Positions 8,735 to 19,274 of a stretch of 40,411 nt of DNA are shown in pieces. This DNA comes from a candidate division FCPU426 bacterium (GTDB lineage Bacteria > Oederibacteriota > PGYV01 > Palsa-1178). How positions within the stretch are numbered: the first letter of the stretch is position 1; each line of letters opens with the position of its first letter. The DNA is taken from NCBI GenBank assembly GCA_003167475.1, contig PMTB01000268.1:1-40411 (forward strand). Reading direction: 5' to 3'. Position numbers and translations under genes: made by a program. The notes beneath the pieces are model-generated. The model ran no database searches, was not told where the DNA came from, and saw only the letters and a program-made list of their open reading frames with translations.

Positions 8735-11700
8735 TTGAAAAATAACACTAAAACCGGCAGGCTGCTTTCATCCAATCAGTTGTTTTTTATGTTTTTGTCC
8801 TTGCTGTTATTTTTACCTGTTTTATCATCCGCGACAACCTGGACCAATGTCGGCTCCCCAGGGTTTTCAGTTGGCACTTCGAACTATCCCACGCTTAAAG
8901 TTTACAACAGCGTCCCTTATGTATCTTTCATGGACGCGGCCAGCAACTCGAAAACATCGGTCATGAGGTATTTGGCCGGTTCCTGGCAGTATGTGGGCGC
9001 CCCCGGAATATCAGCCGGCACGTCGCAGTATGTTTCAATGGATATAGACCAGGCAAACGGGAACATATATATAGCCTATCAGGACAGCGCAAATGGAAAC
9101 AGGCTCAGTGTTATGAAATATGACGGGACCTCGTGGGGTTATGTCGGGGCCCCGGGATTTTCTTCCGGCGCGGTATATGTGGCGCTGCCTTTTGTGCGTA
9201 ATGGAATTCTTTATGTTTTTTGCGACGACAACCAGGGGTCAGTATATAAATTTAACGGGTCCAGCTGGGCGCTGGCGGCGCCGCAGGGATTTATCACAAG
9301 CGCTTCGGACTATTCTTTTTTTGTGGCTGACGATCTCACCATGTATGCCGCGTACAAGGATTTTAACAACTCGAGCAAAATATCCGTGCAAAAATCAAGC
9401 GGTTTGTCCTGGACCTATGTCGGCGGCTCGCCGGGCATCACGCCCGGGGCGGCGCAGGCAAGTTCAATATGGATAGATAACGGGACGCCCTACCTGGCGT
9501 ACTCGGACCAGCTTAACGCAAGCAGACTTTCCGTGATGAAGTTTGACGGCTCGTCGTGGGGATATGTCGGAGCGCAGGATTTTTCAGGGGCGGCCGCGTC
9601 TTTTGTTTCGCTGTTTATGTACAACGGGACCCCGTTTGTCGGGTTTCAGGACAGCGCGAACGGGAACGGTGCTTCTGTCATGAAATTTGACGGGACTTCA
9701 TGGGGATATGTGGGCACACCGGGATTCTCGGCAGGCCTTGTATGGTTCACTTCGCTTTACGTGAACCTCGGAACGCCCATCATCGCGTATATGGACAACG
9801 CGTACAGCGCCATGGATACGGTCATGAGTTACGGGCCGTTGACGGGGGTGGATACTCCCACTTTTACTTGCACCATAACACCCACGCCGACTTCCACGGG
9901 CACGCAGTGCGTACTTCTGCCTGTGTCGACAATAACCTATCCGGGAACGGCTTTCACAAACAGCGCTTCGTATATTTCAGGAACCGCCTTTGCGGCCTGC
10001 GGCACCATCACGCAGGTTGACGTTTCAATATATTCGGCTCCGCTCGGCCAGTACTGGAACGGTCTCACATGGCAGGCCGTGCAGTTCTGGGTTCCGGCAA
10101 CGGTCGCAATAGGATGGATATATAATTTTACGCCGCCGTCCGACGGGCAGTACACGATACGCAGCAGGGCTCACGATTCTTCAGGCAATATAGAAATTCC
10201 CGGCGCGGGTATAATGCTCAACTACGACCACACTGTCCCGTTATCTGTCATTACTTCGCCTTCAAACAATGTTTACTACAACACCATCCCGCCGAATTTC
10301 GCCGGCACAGCGGCTGATACGGGTTCGGGAGTGGGGAAAGTACGCCTAATGCTTTACAACATAACCAATGACGTATACTGGGACGGCTCCAGTTGGATAC
10401 CGTTCGCGACCCAGTGGTTTGACGCGTCAGGGACGAACAGCTGGTTTTATTCCTCGGCCAATCCCGGATGGACATCCGGAAGCTACGATTTCGCGTCCGA
10501 GGCAGTGGATAATGCGGGGAACACCCAGGCCACACTGACAACAGGGGTGAACCACATTAGTTTTATTTTTGACAACACCGCGCCCGCAAGCGCGATAAGT
10601 TATCCCATAAACTCATCCACGCTCCCGAGCCTGACAAATATTTCCGGAACGGTTACGGAGAACACAGACGGAAGCGGATTATCGACATCCGGTGACGCTT
10701 TGCAAATATATATATATAACCTCACGGATAACGTCTACTACGACGGCGTCAGCGGTTGGACAGCGGCCCAGACATGGATAAACACAAACGTATTATGCAC
10801 AGCCTGCGTATCAAGCGGATGGACCTACGCCGTATCTGACTCCATCTGGATCTCCGGGAAAACATACCAGATAATGGCAAGGGGAAAAGACAAGCTTGGA
10901 AATACGGAAACAACAGGCGCATGGGTGGATTTTACGTTCCTTCCGCTTACTGCGACGTATACTGTCACAATTACCCCTACATTTACACAGACACCGACCC
11001 GTACCGTGACCCCGACACTAACCATAACGCCCACGTCCTGCGTGAGGCTTGACACTTCTTTTAACGGAACAGGGTTCGTGACACTCAACGGCGGCGGGAC
11101 GGGCGGGTCCGCAAATGATTTTGGTTTTGACCTGAAACTGGACGGATCCGGCCGCATAATTTTAGCCGGAGTCCGGTATAACGGGACAAATGGCGATATG
11201 GCCCTCTGGAGGTTTAACAGCAACGGGACATTGGACACCACCTTCAACGGAGGCGCCGGCTATGTGATGAACAACGGCACGGCCGGTGGAAATGGAGCCG
11301 ACGCAGCCAATGCTGTTGTAATAGATTCTTCAGGCAGGCTCGTCGCCTGCGGGTACAGCACAAATGCCACCGCTTATCAGAGCATGGTTATATGGAGGTA
11401 TAATAGCGACGGCACGCCGGATACATCTTTTAACGGAACGGGTTATATCACGCGCAGCGGCACGGCTGGAGGAACGGCAAGTGACGGCGGAACGGACCTG
11501 AAGATTGACAGGCTTGGCAGAATAACGGTATGCGGTTACAGCACAGCTTTGAGCGGGGATACATACATGGCAATCTGGAGATATTTAAGCGACGGCACCC
11601 CAGATACATCGTTCAACGGTACGGGTTTTGTGACGAACCACAACGCGGCCGGCGGTAACGGTTCGGACTACGGGAGCGCCATGGCAATTGACGCCAGTGA

Positions 11701-14700
11701 CAGGATAATAGTAACCGGATTTTCCGACGAGCAGCCGGGAGGGGGGCATAATTTCGACATGACAGTCTGGAGATATAATCCGGACGGGACCATAGACACC
11801 ACATTCGGCGCGGGGAACGGGTATATGACCCATAATAACGCGGCCGGAGCGAACAGTGATGACCGTGGAAATTCCGTTATCATAGATAATTCCGGGAATA
11901 TTGTGGTGGGCGGCGCTTCCGCCAAAAGCGGAGCCCTGACAGCCATGGCTGTATGGAGGCTTCTGCCGAACGGACAGCTTGATAGCACTTTCAACGGACT
12001 CGGTTACGCGGTCATGTCGGTCAGTTCTTCAAATGACGCCGCGAACGCAGTTGCCATAGACGCTAACAACAGGATAGTTCTCGCAGGAATAGTCTTTAAT
12101 CCGGCGGCAGGTTATGACCTGGCTATATGGAGGTACAATAATGACGGCACTCCTGATACGACATTTAGTTACAACGGATACGTGACGCATAACAGCGCGG
12201 CTGGAGGCAACGGCAGCGATGAAGTGTCGGGCCTGGCAATCGACGCGCAAAACAGGATAGTAGCCGGGGGAGACTCGGTGAGCGTTTCCAACAGCTATGA
12301 TGTGGCCGTTTGGCGCTATACGGACAACTGTTCCGTGTTCAATACGCCGACACGCACGGCCACTTCCGCAACGTCAGCAACGCCGACCAATTCAGTTACT
12401 GCAACCATGACTTCCACTCCGGCGGCCCTGCCAAACGCCGGGAATTCATGGACCATGGCCGCGTGCTCGGCTCCGTTCGCGGACAGGAGCGCTTTCGGTT
12501 TTGCTTCATATAACGGCCTGATGTGGGTTGCGGGCGGTACTTCGGGCGGCACGCCTTACCAGGATGTGTGGAACACTTCCGACGGCATCAACTGGAACCT
12601 TGTAACCGCAACTGCGTCCTGGCAGGCGCGAAGCGGGTTTGCCATGCTGCCGTTTAACGGAAAACTTTACATAATTGGCGGCGTCGGCGGGATGGGATAC
12701 ACAAGCGAAGTATGGTCCACCTTAAACGGAACAACATGGAACCTTGAAACAACGGCTCCTTTCACAGGCAGGGACGGATTCACTGCCGTGGTATATAATA
12801 ATGAAATCTGGGTCATAGGCGGGTTCGGGCCGCCGACCGGGCTGAAAAATGACGTGTGGCATTCAGCTAACGGGGTGGACTGGACTTTAGCCACGGGCAA
12901 CGCGGCTTTTGGGCCGAGGTCGGGGCATACGAGCGTGGTAATGAACGGCTTTATGTGGGTGATAGCCGGGGCCAACAGCACGCAGCAGGTAAATGACGTG
13001 TGGTATTCATCCGACGGAGCGGCATGGACCCGGATGACGAACTCCGCTGGATTTGCAATAAGGGAAGGCCACGCGAGCGTGGTATATGACGGGAAGATGT
13101 GGGTCATAGGAGGACAGAGCGGCAACGGCACAAACGAATATAACGACGCGTGGTACTCTTCAACAGGCGGGGTATGGACAGCGGCGACAGCCGGCGGAGG
13201 TTTTGAAACGCGCAGCGGGCTTGGGGCGGATATTTTCAACAATCAGATATGGATAGCCGGCGGATATCATGATTCAAACGGCGCTTATTTGAATGACGTG
13301 TGGTATTCACCTCTTGCCGGGACCGTGACACCGGTAAATACCTGCCCTCCCGCGTCAACATATACATTTACGGCCACCAGCACGCGGACGAACACCATTA
13401 TACCAACGCTCACGCATACGGTCACGCCCTCGCTCACCCCCACGCCGGGCGCGCCGCCGTGCAAGACGTTCCTTAATTACGCGGGCAACGAATGGCTCGG
13501 CAGGACATTTGGCAACGCCAATGCGGCGGCAGTCGGGCCGAATAATTACACTTACGTTATCCTGCCCGGGCAGGTGCTTGTTTATGATGAATTCGGATTT
13601 TATAATTCCTCGTTCGGCGCGACCGGGTTCGGCAACGGCGGATTCAATAATGCGATGGGAATAGCAGTGGACGCATCCGGTAATATATATGTGGCCGACC
13701 AGGAGAACAGCCTGATACAAAAATTCGGGCCGGCCGGGAATTTTATAACGCAGTGGGGCGGATTGGGCTTGGGAGACGGGCAGCTTGACCAGCCTGACGG
13801 CGTGGCCGTGGATAACATCGGAAATATATATGTGGCCGACACGGGCAATAACAGGGTGGAAAAATTCACTAACACAGGGGTGTTTATCCTGAAGTACGGC
13901 TCAGCCGGGACCGCCATAATGCAGTTTGATTCGCCGCAGACTTTGGCCTGCGACGCCGCGGGCAATGTGTATGTCACCGATACGAACAATAACAGGGTGC
14001 AGAAGTTCAGCTCAACCGGAGTTTTCATCACAACATGGGGCGCGAACGGGTCCGCTGCCGGGCAGTTCATCAATGAGCACGGTATTTGCGTCGACGCAGG
14101 CGGCAACGTGGTTGTCAATGACAGGGGAAACAACAGGTTTGAAGTATTTGACACTAACGGCGGATTTATAAGGCAGTTTGGCGCCTTTGGCGACGCTGCC
14201 GGGCAGTTTGACGATGTCAGGGGCATAACGATGGACAATTCCGGAAATATCATAGTTGTCGACCAGGCCCCGAACATGCTTGAGTGGTTCGACATTAACG
14301 GCAATTATTTGAAAAAAGTCGGGAATGCGGACAATGCGCCCGGCAATACCATCAGGCCTTTTGGGCTTGCTTCCGGCGGGACGGGATTCCTTTACTTTAC
14401 AAATGACTCGGATTTTTACATACAAAAGTTTGCCCTGTCAGGCGCCTATATAGGCACGATCGGCAGCGGTTCAGGAAGCGGCAACGGGCAGTTCAATAGC
14501 CCCAGGGGCCTTGCGGTCGACGCGGCAGGCAACGTGTACGCGGTGGACCAGTCGAATTTCAGGGTACAGAAATTTTCCAGCGCGGGAGCGTTCCTGCTGA
14601 AGTTCGGCAGCCAGGGCACGGCTAACGGCCAGTTCAAAACCGCGCAGTATCTGGCGTTGGACGCTTCGGGGAATATATATGTGACTGACAATGACAGCGC

Positions 14701-17700
14701 GCTCAACAGGGTGCAGAAGTTCAGCCCCGCTGGCGTTTATATCACACAGTGGGGCGGCTTAGGAGGCGGCAACGGGAAGTTTAATTCGCCGGCCGGCATT
14801 GCGGTGGACGCGGCAGGGTATGTGTATGTGGCGGACCAGTATAATGACAGGGTTCAAAAATTTGACGCGAACGGGGTTTATATTTCGCAGTGGGCAGTGC
14901 CGGGCGCGCCCGTGGGGCTGGCGGCTGATATTTCCGGCAACATATGGGTATGCGACACGGACAACATGAACATAAATAAATATTCACCTGCCGGCGTCCT
15001 GCTTGATACCATAACCGGCGGCAAAGGCGAGGCTCCGGGCCAGTTTAACGCATTAAACGCGGTAGCGGTAAGCAACAACGGCGACATATACGCCGGTGAT
15101 TATTGGGCATGCAGGGTCGCGCATTATTACTGCTCCATGCCCGCGGCAACCGCCACATTTACCGGTACATACACGGTCACCATGACAATAACGCCGAGCG
15201 TGACACCGTCGTGTACGATGACTTTTACAGCCACCCCGACCGCGACATTTACCGGGACAATTACCAATACGTTCACAAATACCCAGGTTACATCGACCTT
15301 TACGCCGTCTTCCACGCGGACATCCACCTTTACACAGTCTTCAACGGTAAGCCCGACATTTACCATAACGCAGACATGGACAACTCTGCCGGTTGCGACC
15401 GCAACCTCAACGCCGAACGGGTTGTACACGCTTGCCGGAAATATAATAACCGACGGATATCTAAACGCGGTGACAGCCGATTCTTCAGGGGTGTTCCTCG
15501 GGGGCCTGTTCAATTATATCGGGCCGCGGACCGGTCAGGGAATTTCGCTCAATAAAAATACCGGCACAGCGGTTGCGGGTATGCCGGAGATAGCCGGCGG
15601 CGGGTCTTACGGCGTCGACACAGTCGTGCCGGACGGCGTTGGCGGATGGTACATAGGAGGCGACTTCACATCTGTCGCGGGCCAGCCAAGGGCGCACATC
15701 GCGCATATACTTTCCAATGGCGTGCTTGACGCGCAGTTCAACCCCGGAGCGAACGGGACCGTCATAGTACTAGCTCTTGACGGTAACGGCAATATATTTG
15801 CCGGAGGATTCTTTACCGTCATAGGGAGTCAGAACAGGAACCTAATAGCAAAATTAAACGCGGTGACAGGGGCGGTCAACGGCAGCTTTAACCCGGCGCC
15901 TGTCGGCAGTTATGTGCAGTCACTGGCGCTTGATACGGCCGGGAATATTTACGTGGGCGGAACATTTACGAACATAGCCGGCCAGAATATAAACTACCTG
16001 GCGAAACTTAACGCTGCAAACGGAGTTGCGGACACGGGGTTCAACGCGAACCCGAACGCCACGGCGCACTCAATACTTCTCGACGGCTTGGGAAGCCTGT
16101 ATGTTGCCGGAGATTTTACAACAATTGGAGGGCAGGCATATTACGGTCTCGCCAAAGTTGACGCGGAGACAGGTCTTGCGGACACCAACTTTACGCCCGT
16201 GGTCGATAATATAATGCAGACAATGGTTTTGGACGGCAGCGGCAATTTGTTTATCGGAGGCTGGTTCACCCATGTGAACGGCTCAGTCAGGAATTACATA
16301 GCCAAGATAAACGCCTCAACTGGCGCGCTTGACGGCTCATTCAATCCCGGGGCGGACAATCCGGTGTATCCGCTGGCTCTTGACGGCTCCGGAAATATAT
16401 ACATCGGCGGATCGTTCACAAACATGGGCGGGTCCCCCAGGGGCCGCATAGCCAAGGTAAACGCCTCAAACGGAAGTGTTGACCCGTCATTTACACCATA
16501 CGCGGACAACAATGTGTCGGCAATAGCCTTTGACGGAAGCGGGAATGTTTTTGTCGGTGGGCTTTTCAACTCGATCGGCGGGTATGCCAGGCAGAACATC
16601 GCGAGACTGCACGCTGCGGACCTGTCCGTGGATACGGCTTTCAACATCAATTGCAATAATGAAGTGCTTTGCCTGCTGCTGCAGGGAAGCGACAATCTTT
16701 TTGTCGGCGGAAAATTCACAACCATAGCGTCGAGCGCGAGGCTTAATGTCGCGAAAATAAATGCCTTGAGCGGGGCGGCGGACGGAAGTTTCAATCCCGG
16801 CGCCGGCGCGTGGGTTTATTCCATGGCCATTGACCAGTCCGGGAATATTTACCTGGGCGGGCTTTTCACCATGATAAACAGCGTGGTGAGGCCGCATGTG
16901 GCAAAACTCAGCGCCTCAAATGGCGCCGTAGACGGGACTTTCAGCGCAATAGGCGCTGATTCGACGGTATTTTCCCTAGCCCTTGACCCAAGCGGCAGCC
17001 TTTACGTTGGCGGGATATTCAGCAATATAGGCGGCCTTTCCAGGAACTCACTTGCCAAAATAGATATGGGCAGCGGCAACGCTGACCCGGCTTTCAATGC
17101 GACGGCGCCAGTGGGTATAACTGTTGCGGCGCTCGCGCTTGACGGCGGCGGAAATATTTACGCTGCAGGCACATTCGCCTCCATCGGCGGCATAGCCAGG
17201 AGCGATATCGCCAGACTAAACGCAACAACAGGCTCGGGCGACGCGTCATTCACAATAAACTCGGACAATTCCGTGAATACCCTTTTAACGGATGGTTTCG
17301 GGGATATATACGCGGGCGGCAATTTCGGGGCCATGGGCGGTCAGGCCATATCTTACCTGGATAAAATAGCGATGTCATCCGGCACGGTGGACACAACTTT
17401 TAACATGGCCGTTAACAATCATGTAAACTCCATATATTTCTCGCCGGACAAGACCACGCTTTACGTTGGCGGTAATTTTACATCCATGCAGGGGAAACCC
17501 GCGGCCAATTTCGCGGCCATACACATGCTCGCGGGGATAGCGACGCCCACGTCGACATTTACAAAGACATTCACCGTGTCCCCGACACATACTTTTACCA
17601 GGACAGCCTCACCGACATATACAGCCACAGCCACGTCCACTCCGACATACACGGCCACGAACACCCCAACCCCTACCTTTACGGCCACGGATACGGCGAC

Positions 17701-18274
17701 ATCGACGCCCACGTTCACATCCACTTCAACCCGCACGGATACTAACACATCCACATATACGCCGACATTTACCATGACTTTCACGGACACGCAAACTTAT
17801 ACGGCAACTCCGACATTTACCGGGACATTTACATTTACGGCCACGGCGACGGCGACAGGGACAATGACCGCGACCCCGACATATACTGATACGCCGCTGC
17901 CCACGGATACTTTCACGATAACGCAGACCTGGACGGTAACTTTGACCGCGACCATAACGCCGACATTCACAAACACGCCCACGCCGTACGTGGACATAGC
18001 CATAGACCGGAACTATGTACAGCCGGGCAAAGGGGAAACAGTCAATATAAAGATCAATGCCGGCGCCATAGGCGTGGAAGTCACGGCGAAGATATATAAC
18101 CTTACAGGCGAATTCCTGAAGGAAATAAAATATACCACCACAGCCGTAGGCTGGAACGACATCAACTGGGACGTCAAAAACGCGGCCGGAAAAACAGTGG
18201 GGCAGGGGATTTACTTTATTCACATAAAGAACGGTTCTCAGAGCGTGATACGGAAGGTATTTGTTTTGAAGTAA
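8735..18274 (+). CDS. Giant multi-propeller secreted protein with Thr-rich linkers and FlgD-like C-terminus
   Basis: ORF 8678-18274. A TTG start at 8735 after AAGGAAAG fits the signal peptide NQLFFMFLSLLLFLPVLSSA better; the 8678 ATG lies inside an inverted repeat upstream of the TATAAT box. Modules: WGYVGxPGFS repeats, Ig-like x3, delta-60 (LDTSFNGTG), Kelch-like (NDVWYSSDGxxW), NHL-like, GGxFTxIGG repeats, then FlgD-like IYNLTGEFLKE...WDVKNAAGKTVGQGIYFIHI. Confidence 0.85.
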   Translation: MKNNTKTGRLLSSNQLFFMFLSLLLFLPVLSSATTWTNVGSPGFSVGTSNYPTLKVYNSVPYVSFMDAASNSKTSVMRYLAGSWQYVGAPGISAGTSQYVSMDIDQANGNIYIAYQDSANGNRLSVMKYDGTSWGYVGAPGFSSGAVYVALPFVRNGILYVFCDDNQGSVYKFNGSSWALAAPQGFITSASDYSFFVADDLTMYAAYKDFNNSSKISVQKSSGLSWTYVGGSPGITPGAAQASSIWIDNGTPYLAYSDQLNASRLSVMKFDGSSWGYVGAQDFSGAAASFVSLFMYNGTPFVGFQDSANGNGASVMKFDGTSWGYVGTPGFSAGLVWFTSLYVNLGTPIIAYMDNAYSAMDTVMSYGPLTGVDTPTFTCTITPTPTSTGTQCVLLPVSTITYPGTAFTNSASYISGTAFAACGTITQVDVSIYSAPLGQYWNGLTWQAVQFWVPATVAIGWIYNFTPPSDGQYTIRSRAHDSSGNIEIPGAGIMLNYDHTVPLSVITSPSNNVYYNTIPPNFAGTAADTGSGVGKVRLMLYNITNDVYWDGSSWIPFATQWFDASGTNSWFYSSANPGWTSGSYDFASEAVDNAGNTQATLTTGVNHISFIFDNTAPASAISYPINSSTLPSLTNISGTVTENTDGSGLSTSGDALQIYIYNLTDNVYYDGVSGWTAAQTWINTNVLCTACVSSGWTYAVSDSIWISGKTYQIMARGKDKLGNTETTGAWVDFTFLPLTATYTVTITPTFTQTPTRTVTPTLTITPTSCVRLDTSFNGTGFVTLNGGGTGGSANDFGFDLKLDGSGRIILAGVRYNGTNGDMALWRFNSNGTLDTTFNGGAGYVMNNGTAGGNGADAANAVVIDSSGRLVACGYSTNATAYQSMVIWRYNSDGTPDTSFNGTGYITRSGTAGGTASDGGTDLKIDRLGRITVCGYSTALSGDTYMAIWRYLSDGTPDTSFNGTGFVTNHNAAGGNGSDYGSAMAIDASDRIIVTGFSDEQPGGGHNFDMTVWRYNPDGTIDTTFGAGNGYMTHNNAAGANSDDRGNSVIIDNSGNIVVGGASAKSGALTAMAVWRLLPNGQLDSTFNGLGYAVMSVSSSNDAANAVAIDANNRIVLAGIVFNPAAGYDLAIWRYNNDGTPDTTFSYNGYVTHNSAAGGNGSDEVSGLAIDAQNRIVAGGDSVSVSNSYDVAVWRYTDNCSVFNTPTRTATSATSATPTNSVTATMTSTPAALPNAGNSWTMAACSAPFADRSAFGFASYNGLMWVAGGTSGGTPYQDVWNTSDGINWNLVTATASWQARSGFAMLPFNGKLYIIGGVGGMGYTSEVWSTLNGTTWNLETTAPFTGRDGFTAVVYNNEIWVIGGFGPPTGLKNDVWHSANGVDWTLATGNAAFGPRSGHTSVVMNGFMWVIAGANSTQQVNDVWYSSDGAAWTRMTNSAGFAIREGHASVVYDGKMWVIGGQSGNGTNEYNDAWYSSTGGVWTAATAGGGFETRSGLGADIFNNQIWIAGGYHDSNGAYLNDVWYSPLAGTVTPVNTCPPASTYTFTATSTRTNTIIPTLTHTVTPSLTPTPGAPPCKTFLNYAGNEWLGRTFGNANAAAVGPNNYTYVILPGQVLVYDEFGFYNSSFGATGFGNGGFNNAMGIAVDASGNIYVADQENSLIQKFGPAGNFITQWGGLGLGDGQLDQPDGVAVDNIGNIYVADTGNNRVEKFTNTGVFILKYGSAGTAIMQFDSPQTLACDAAGNVYVTDTNNNRVQKFSSTGVFITTWGANGSAAGQFINEHGICVDAGGNVVVNDRGNNRFEVFDTNGGFIRQFGAFGDAAGQFDDVRGITMDNSGNIIVVDQAPNMLEWFDINGNYLKKVGNADNAPGNTIRPFGLASGGTGFLYFTNDSDFYIQKFALSGAYIGTIGSGSGSGNGQFNSPRGLAVDAAGNVYAVDQSNFRVQKFSSAGAFLLKFGSQGTANGQFKTAQYLALDASGNIYVTDNDSALNRVQKFSPAGVYITQWGGLGGGNGKFNSPAGIAVDAAGYVYVADQYNDRVQKFDANGVYISQWAVPGAPVGLAADISGNIWVCDTDNMNINKYSPAGVLLDTITGGKGEAPGQFNALNAVAVSNNGDIYAGDYWACRVAHYYCSMPAATATFTGTYTVTMTITPSVTPSCTMTFTATPTATFTGTITNTFTNTQVTSTFTPSSTRTSTFTQSSTVSPTFTITQTWTTLPVATATSTPNGLYTLAGNIITDGYLNAVTADSSGVFLGGLFNYIGPRTGQGISLNKNTGTAVAGMPEIAGGGSYGVDTVVPDGVGGWYIGGDFTSVAGQPRAHIAHILSNGVLDAQFNPGANGTVIVLALDGNGNIFAGGFFTVIGSQNRNLIAKLNAVTGAVNGSFNPAPVGSYVQSLALDTAGNIYVGGTFTNIAGQNINYLAKLNAANGVADTGFNANPNATAHSILLDGLGSLYVAGDFTTIGGQAYYGLAKVDAETGLADTNFTPVVDNIMQTMVLDGSGNLFIGGWFTHVNGSVRNYIAKINASTGALDGSFNPGADNPVYPLALDGSGNIYIGGSFTNMGGSPRGRIAKVNASNGSVDPSFTPYADNNVSAIAFDGSGNVFVGGLFNSIGGYARQNIARLHAADLSVDTAFNINCNNEVLCLLLQGSDNLFVGGKFTTIASSARLNVAKINALSGAADGSFNPGAGAWVYSMAIDQSGNIYLGGLFTMINSVVRPHVAKLSASNGAVDGTFSAIGADSTVFSLALDPSGSLYVGGIFSNIGGLSRNSLAKIDMGSGNADPAFNATAPVGITVAALALDGGGNIYAAGTFASIGGIARSDIARLNATTGSGDASFTINSDNSVNTLLTDGFGDIYAGGNFGAMGGQAISYLDKIAMSSGTVDTTFNMAVNNHVNSIYFSPDKTTLYVGGNFTSMQGKPAANFAAIHMLAGIATPTSTFTKTFTVSPTHTFTRTASPTYTATATSTPTYTATNTPTPTFTATDTATSTPTFTSTSTRTDTNTSTYTPTFTMTFTDTQTYTATPTFTGTFTFTATATATGTMTATPTYTDTPLPTDTFTITQTWTVTLTATITPTFTNTPTPYVDIAIDRNYVQPGKGETVNIKINAGAIGVEVTAKIYNLTGEFLKEIKYTTTAVGWNDINWDVKNAAGKTVGQGIYFIHIKNGSQSVIRKVFVLK

Positions 18275-18278
18275 GCTG

Positions 18279-18330
18279 TGGGTGTAGCGGCGCATATAAT
18301 GCGCCAGCCTTTTGACTGCCCGCGGTGTGT
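18279..18330 (+). repeat. Dispersed palindromic repeat, copy 2 (downstream of giant gene, inverted)
   Basis: TGGGTGTAGCGGCGCATATAATGCGCCAGCCTTTTGACTGCCCGCGGTGTGT; reverse-complement match to 8493-8544; also begins TGTAG + palindrome. Confidence 0.75.
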
Positions 18331-18365
18331 TAGTAATTCCGCATAACAAAGTAAAAGGGGTGTTT

Positions 18366-19124
18366 ATGGCCAACAACAAAAAAACAGCCGTCATTACAGG
18401 CGGGGCGCAGGGTATAGGGCTTTGTCATGTGAAGGAGTTTTTGAAATCCGGATACAATGTTGCCTGCGCGGACCCGGATAAAGAGGCCGGGATTGAAATG
18501 ATGAAAGCCTTAAAGGCGGGCAAAAAACTTTTTTATTCCGATTGCGATGTTTCATCAGAAAAAGAAGCAATAAAATTCATAGGTTCGGCCATAAGGAAAT
18601 TTAACGGCATAGACGTCCTAATAAACAACGCGGGAATAGGGATAAATAAACCTGTCACGGAGCTGACGCTCAAGGAATGGAACCGCGTCATCGGCGTAAA
18701 CCTGACGAGCGCATTTTTATGCGCAAAACATTCCGCAAAACACCTTGAAAAATCCGGCGGCGTCATCATAAATACCGCATCGACCAGGGCGATTATGTCC
18801 GAAAAAAACACCGAAGCATACTCAGCCACCAAAGGCGGTATACTCGCCCTTACCCACGCGCTTGCCGTGAGCCTGGGGCCGAAGATAAGGGTGAACAGCA
18901 TCAGCCCGGGGTGGATAGAGGTTTCCGACTGGAAAAAGAAAAAGGATTTCAAAATACCGGTCCATTCGGAAGCGGACAAAAGCCAGCATCCCGCGGGCAG
19001 GGTTGGGACGCCGTATGATATATCAAAACTCGCGTTGTTTCTTGCATCGGAAGACGCGGGATTCATAACCGGGCAGAACTTCGTGGTGGACGGCGGCATG
19101 ACGAAAAAAATGATATATGTGTGA
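18366..19124 (+). CDS. SDR-family oxidoreductase
   Basis: ITGGAQGIG cofactor motif, NNAGIG, YSATKGG catalytic motif, C-terminal FITGQNFVVDGGMT. ATG at 18366 after AAAAGGGG preferred over 18312. Confidence 0.9.
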   Translation: MANNKKTAVITGGAQGIGLCHVKEFLKSGYNVACADPDKEAGIEMMKALKAGKKLFYSDCDVSSEKEAIKFIGSAIRKFNGIDVLINNAGIGINKPVTELTLKEWNRVIGVNLTSAFLCAKHSAKHLEKSGGVIINTASTRAIMSEKNTEAYSATKGGILALTHALAVSLGPKIRVNSISPGWIEVSDWKKKKDFKIPVHSEADKSQHPAGRVGTPYDISKLALFLASEDAGFITGQNFVVDGGMTKKMIYV

Positions 19125-19155
19125 TAATGTAAATTCGTTGTTTATGTTGCCGCAA

Positions 19156-19270
19156 CAGGACAAGGTCCGCAACCTAAAGGTTGCGCCTACACAAACAAAT
19201 GCAAAACGTGGTTAGCAGGTTTTTTGGATTATGTAGCCGCAACCTTTAGGTTGCGGATCTTGTTTGTTTC
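19156..19270. repeat. Pair of inverted TGTAG-palindrome elements
   Basis: Reverse complement of 19156-19197 (TGTTTGTGTAGGCGCAACCTTTAGGTTGCGGACCTTGTCCTG) matches 19232-19270 (TGTAGCCGCAACCTTTAGGTTGCGGATCTTGTTTG). Confidence 0.75.
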
Positions 19271-19274
19271 GTAA

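Noticed and set aside
12667-14304. Long antisense ORFs inside the giant gene (12667-13242, 13600-14304, 16294-16794)
   Set aside because: Shadow ORFs of a GC-biased repeat gene; sense frame has clear module repeats, antisense has no recognisable domain.
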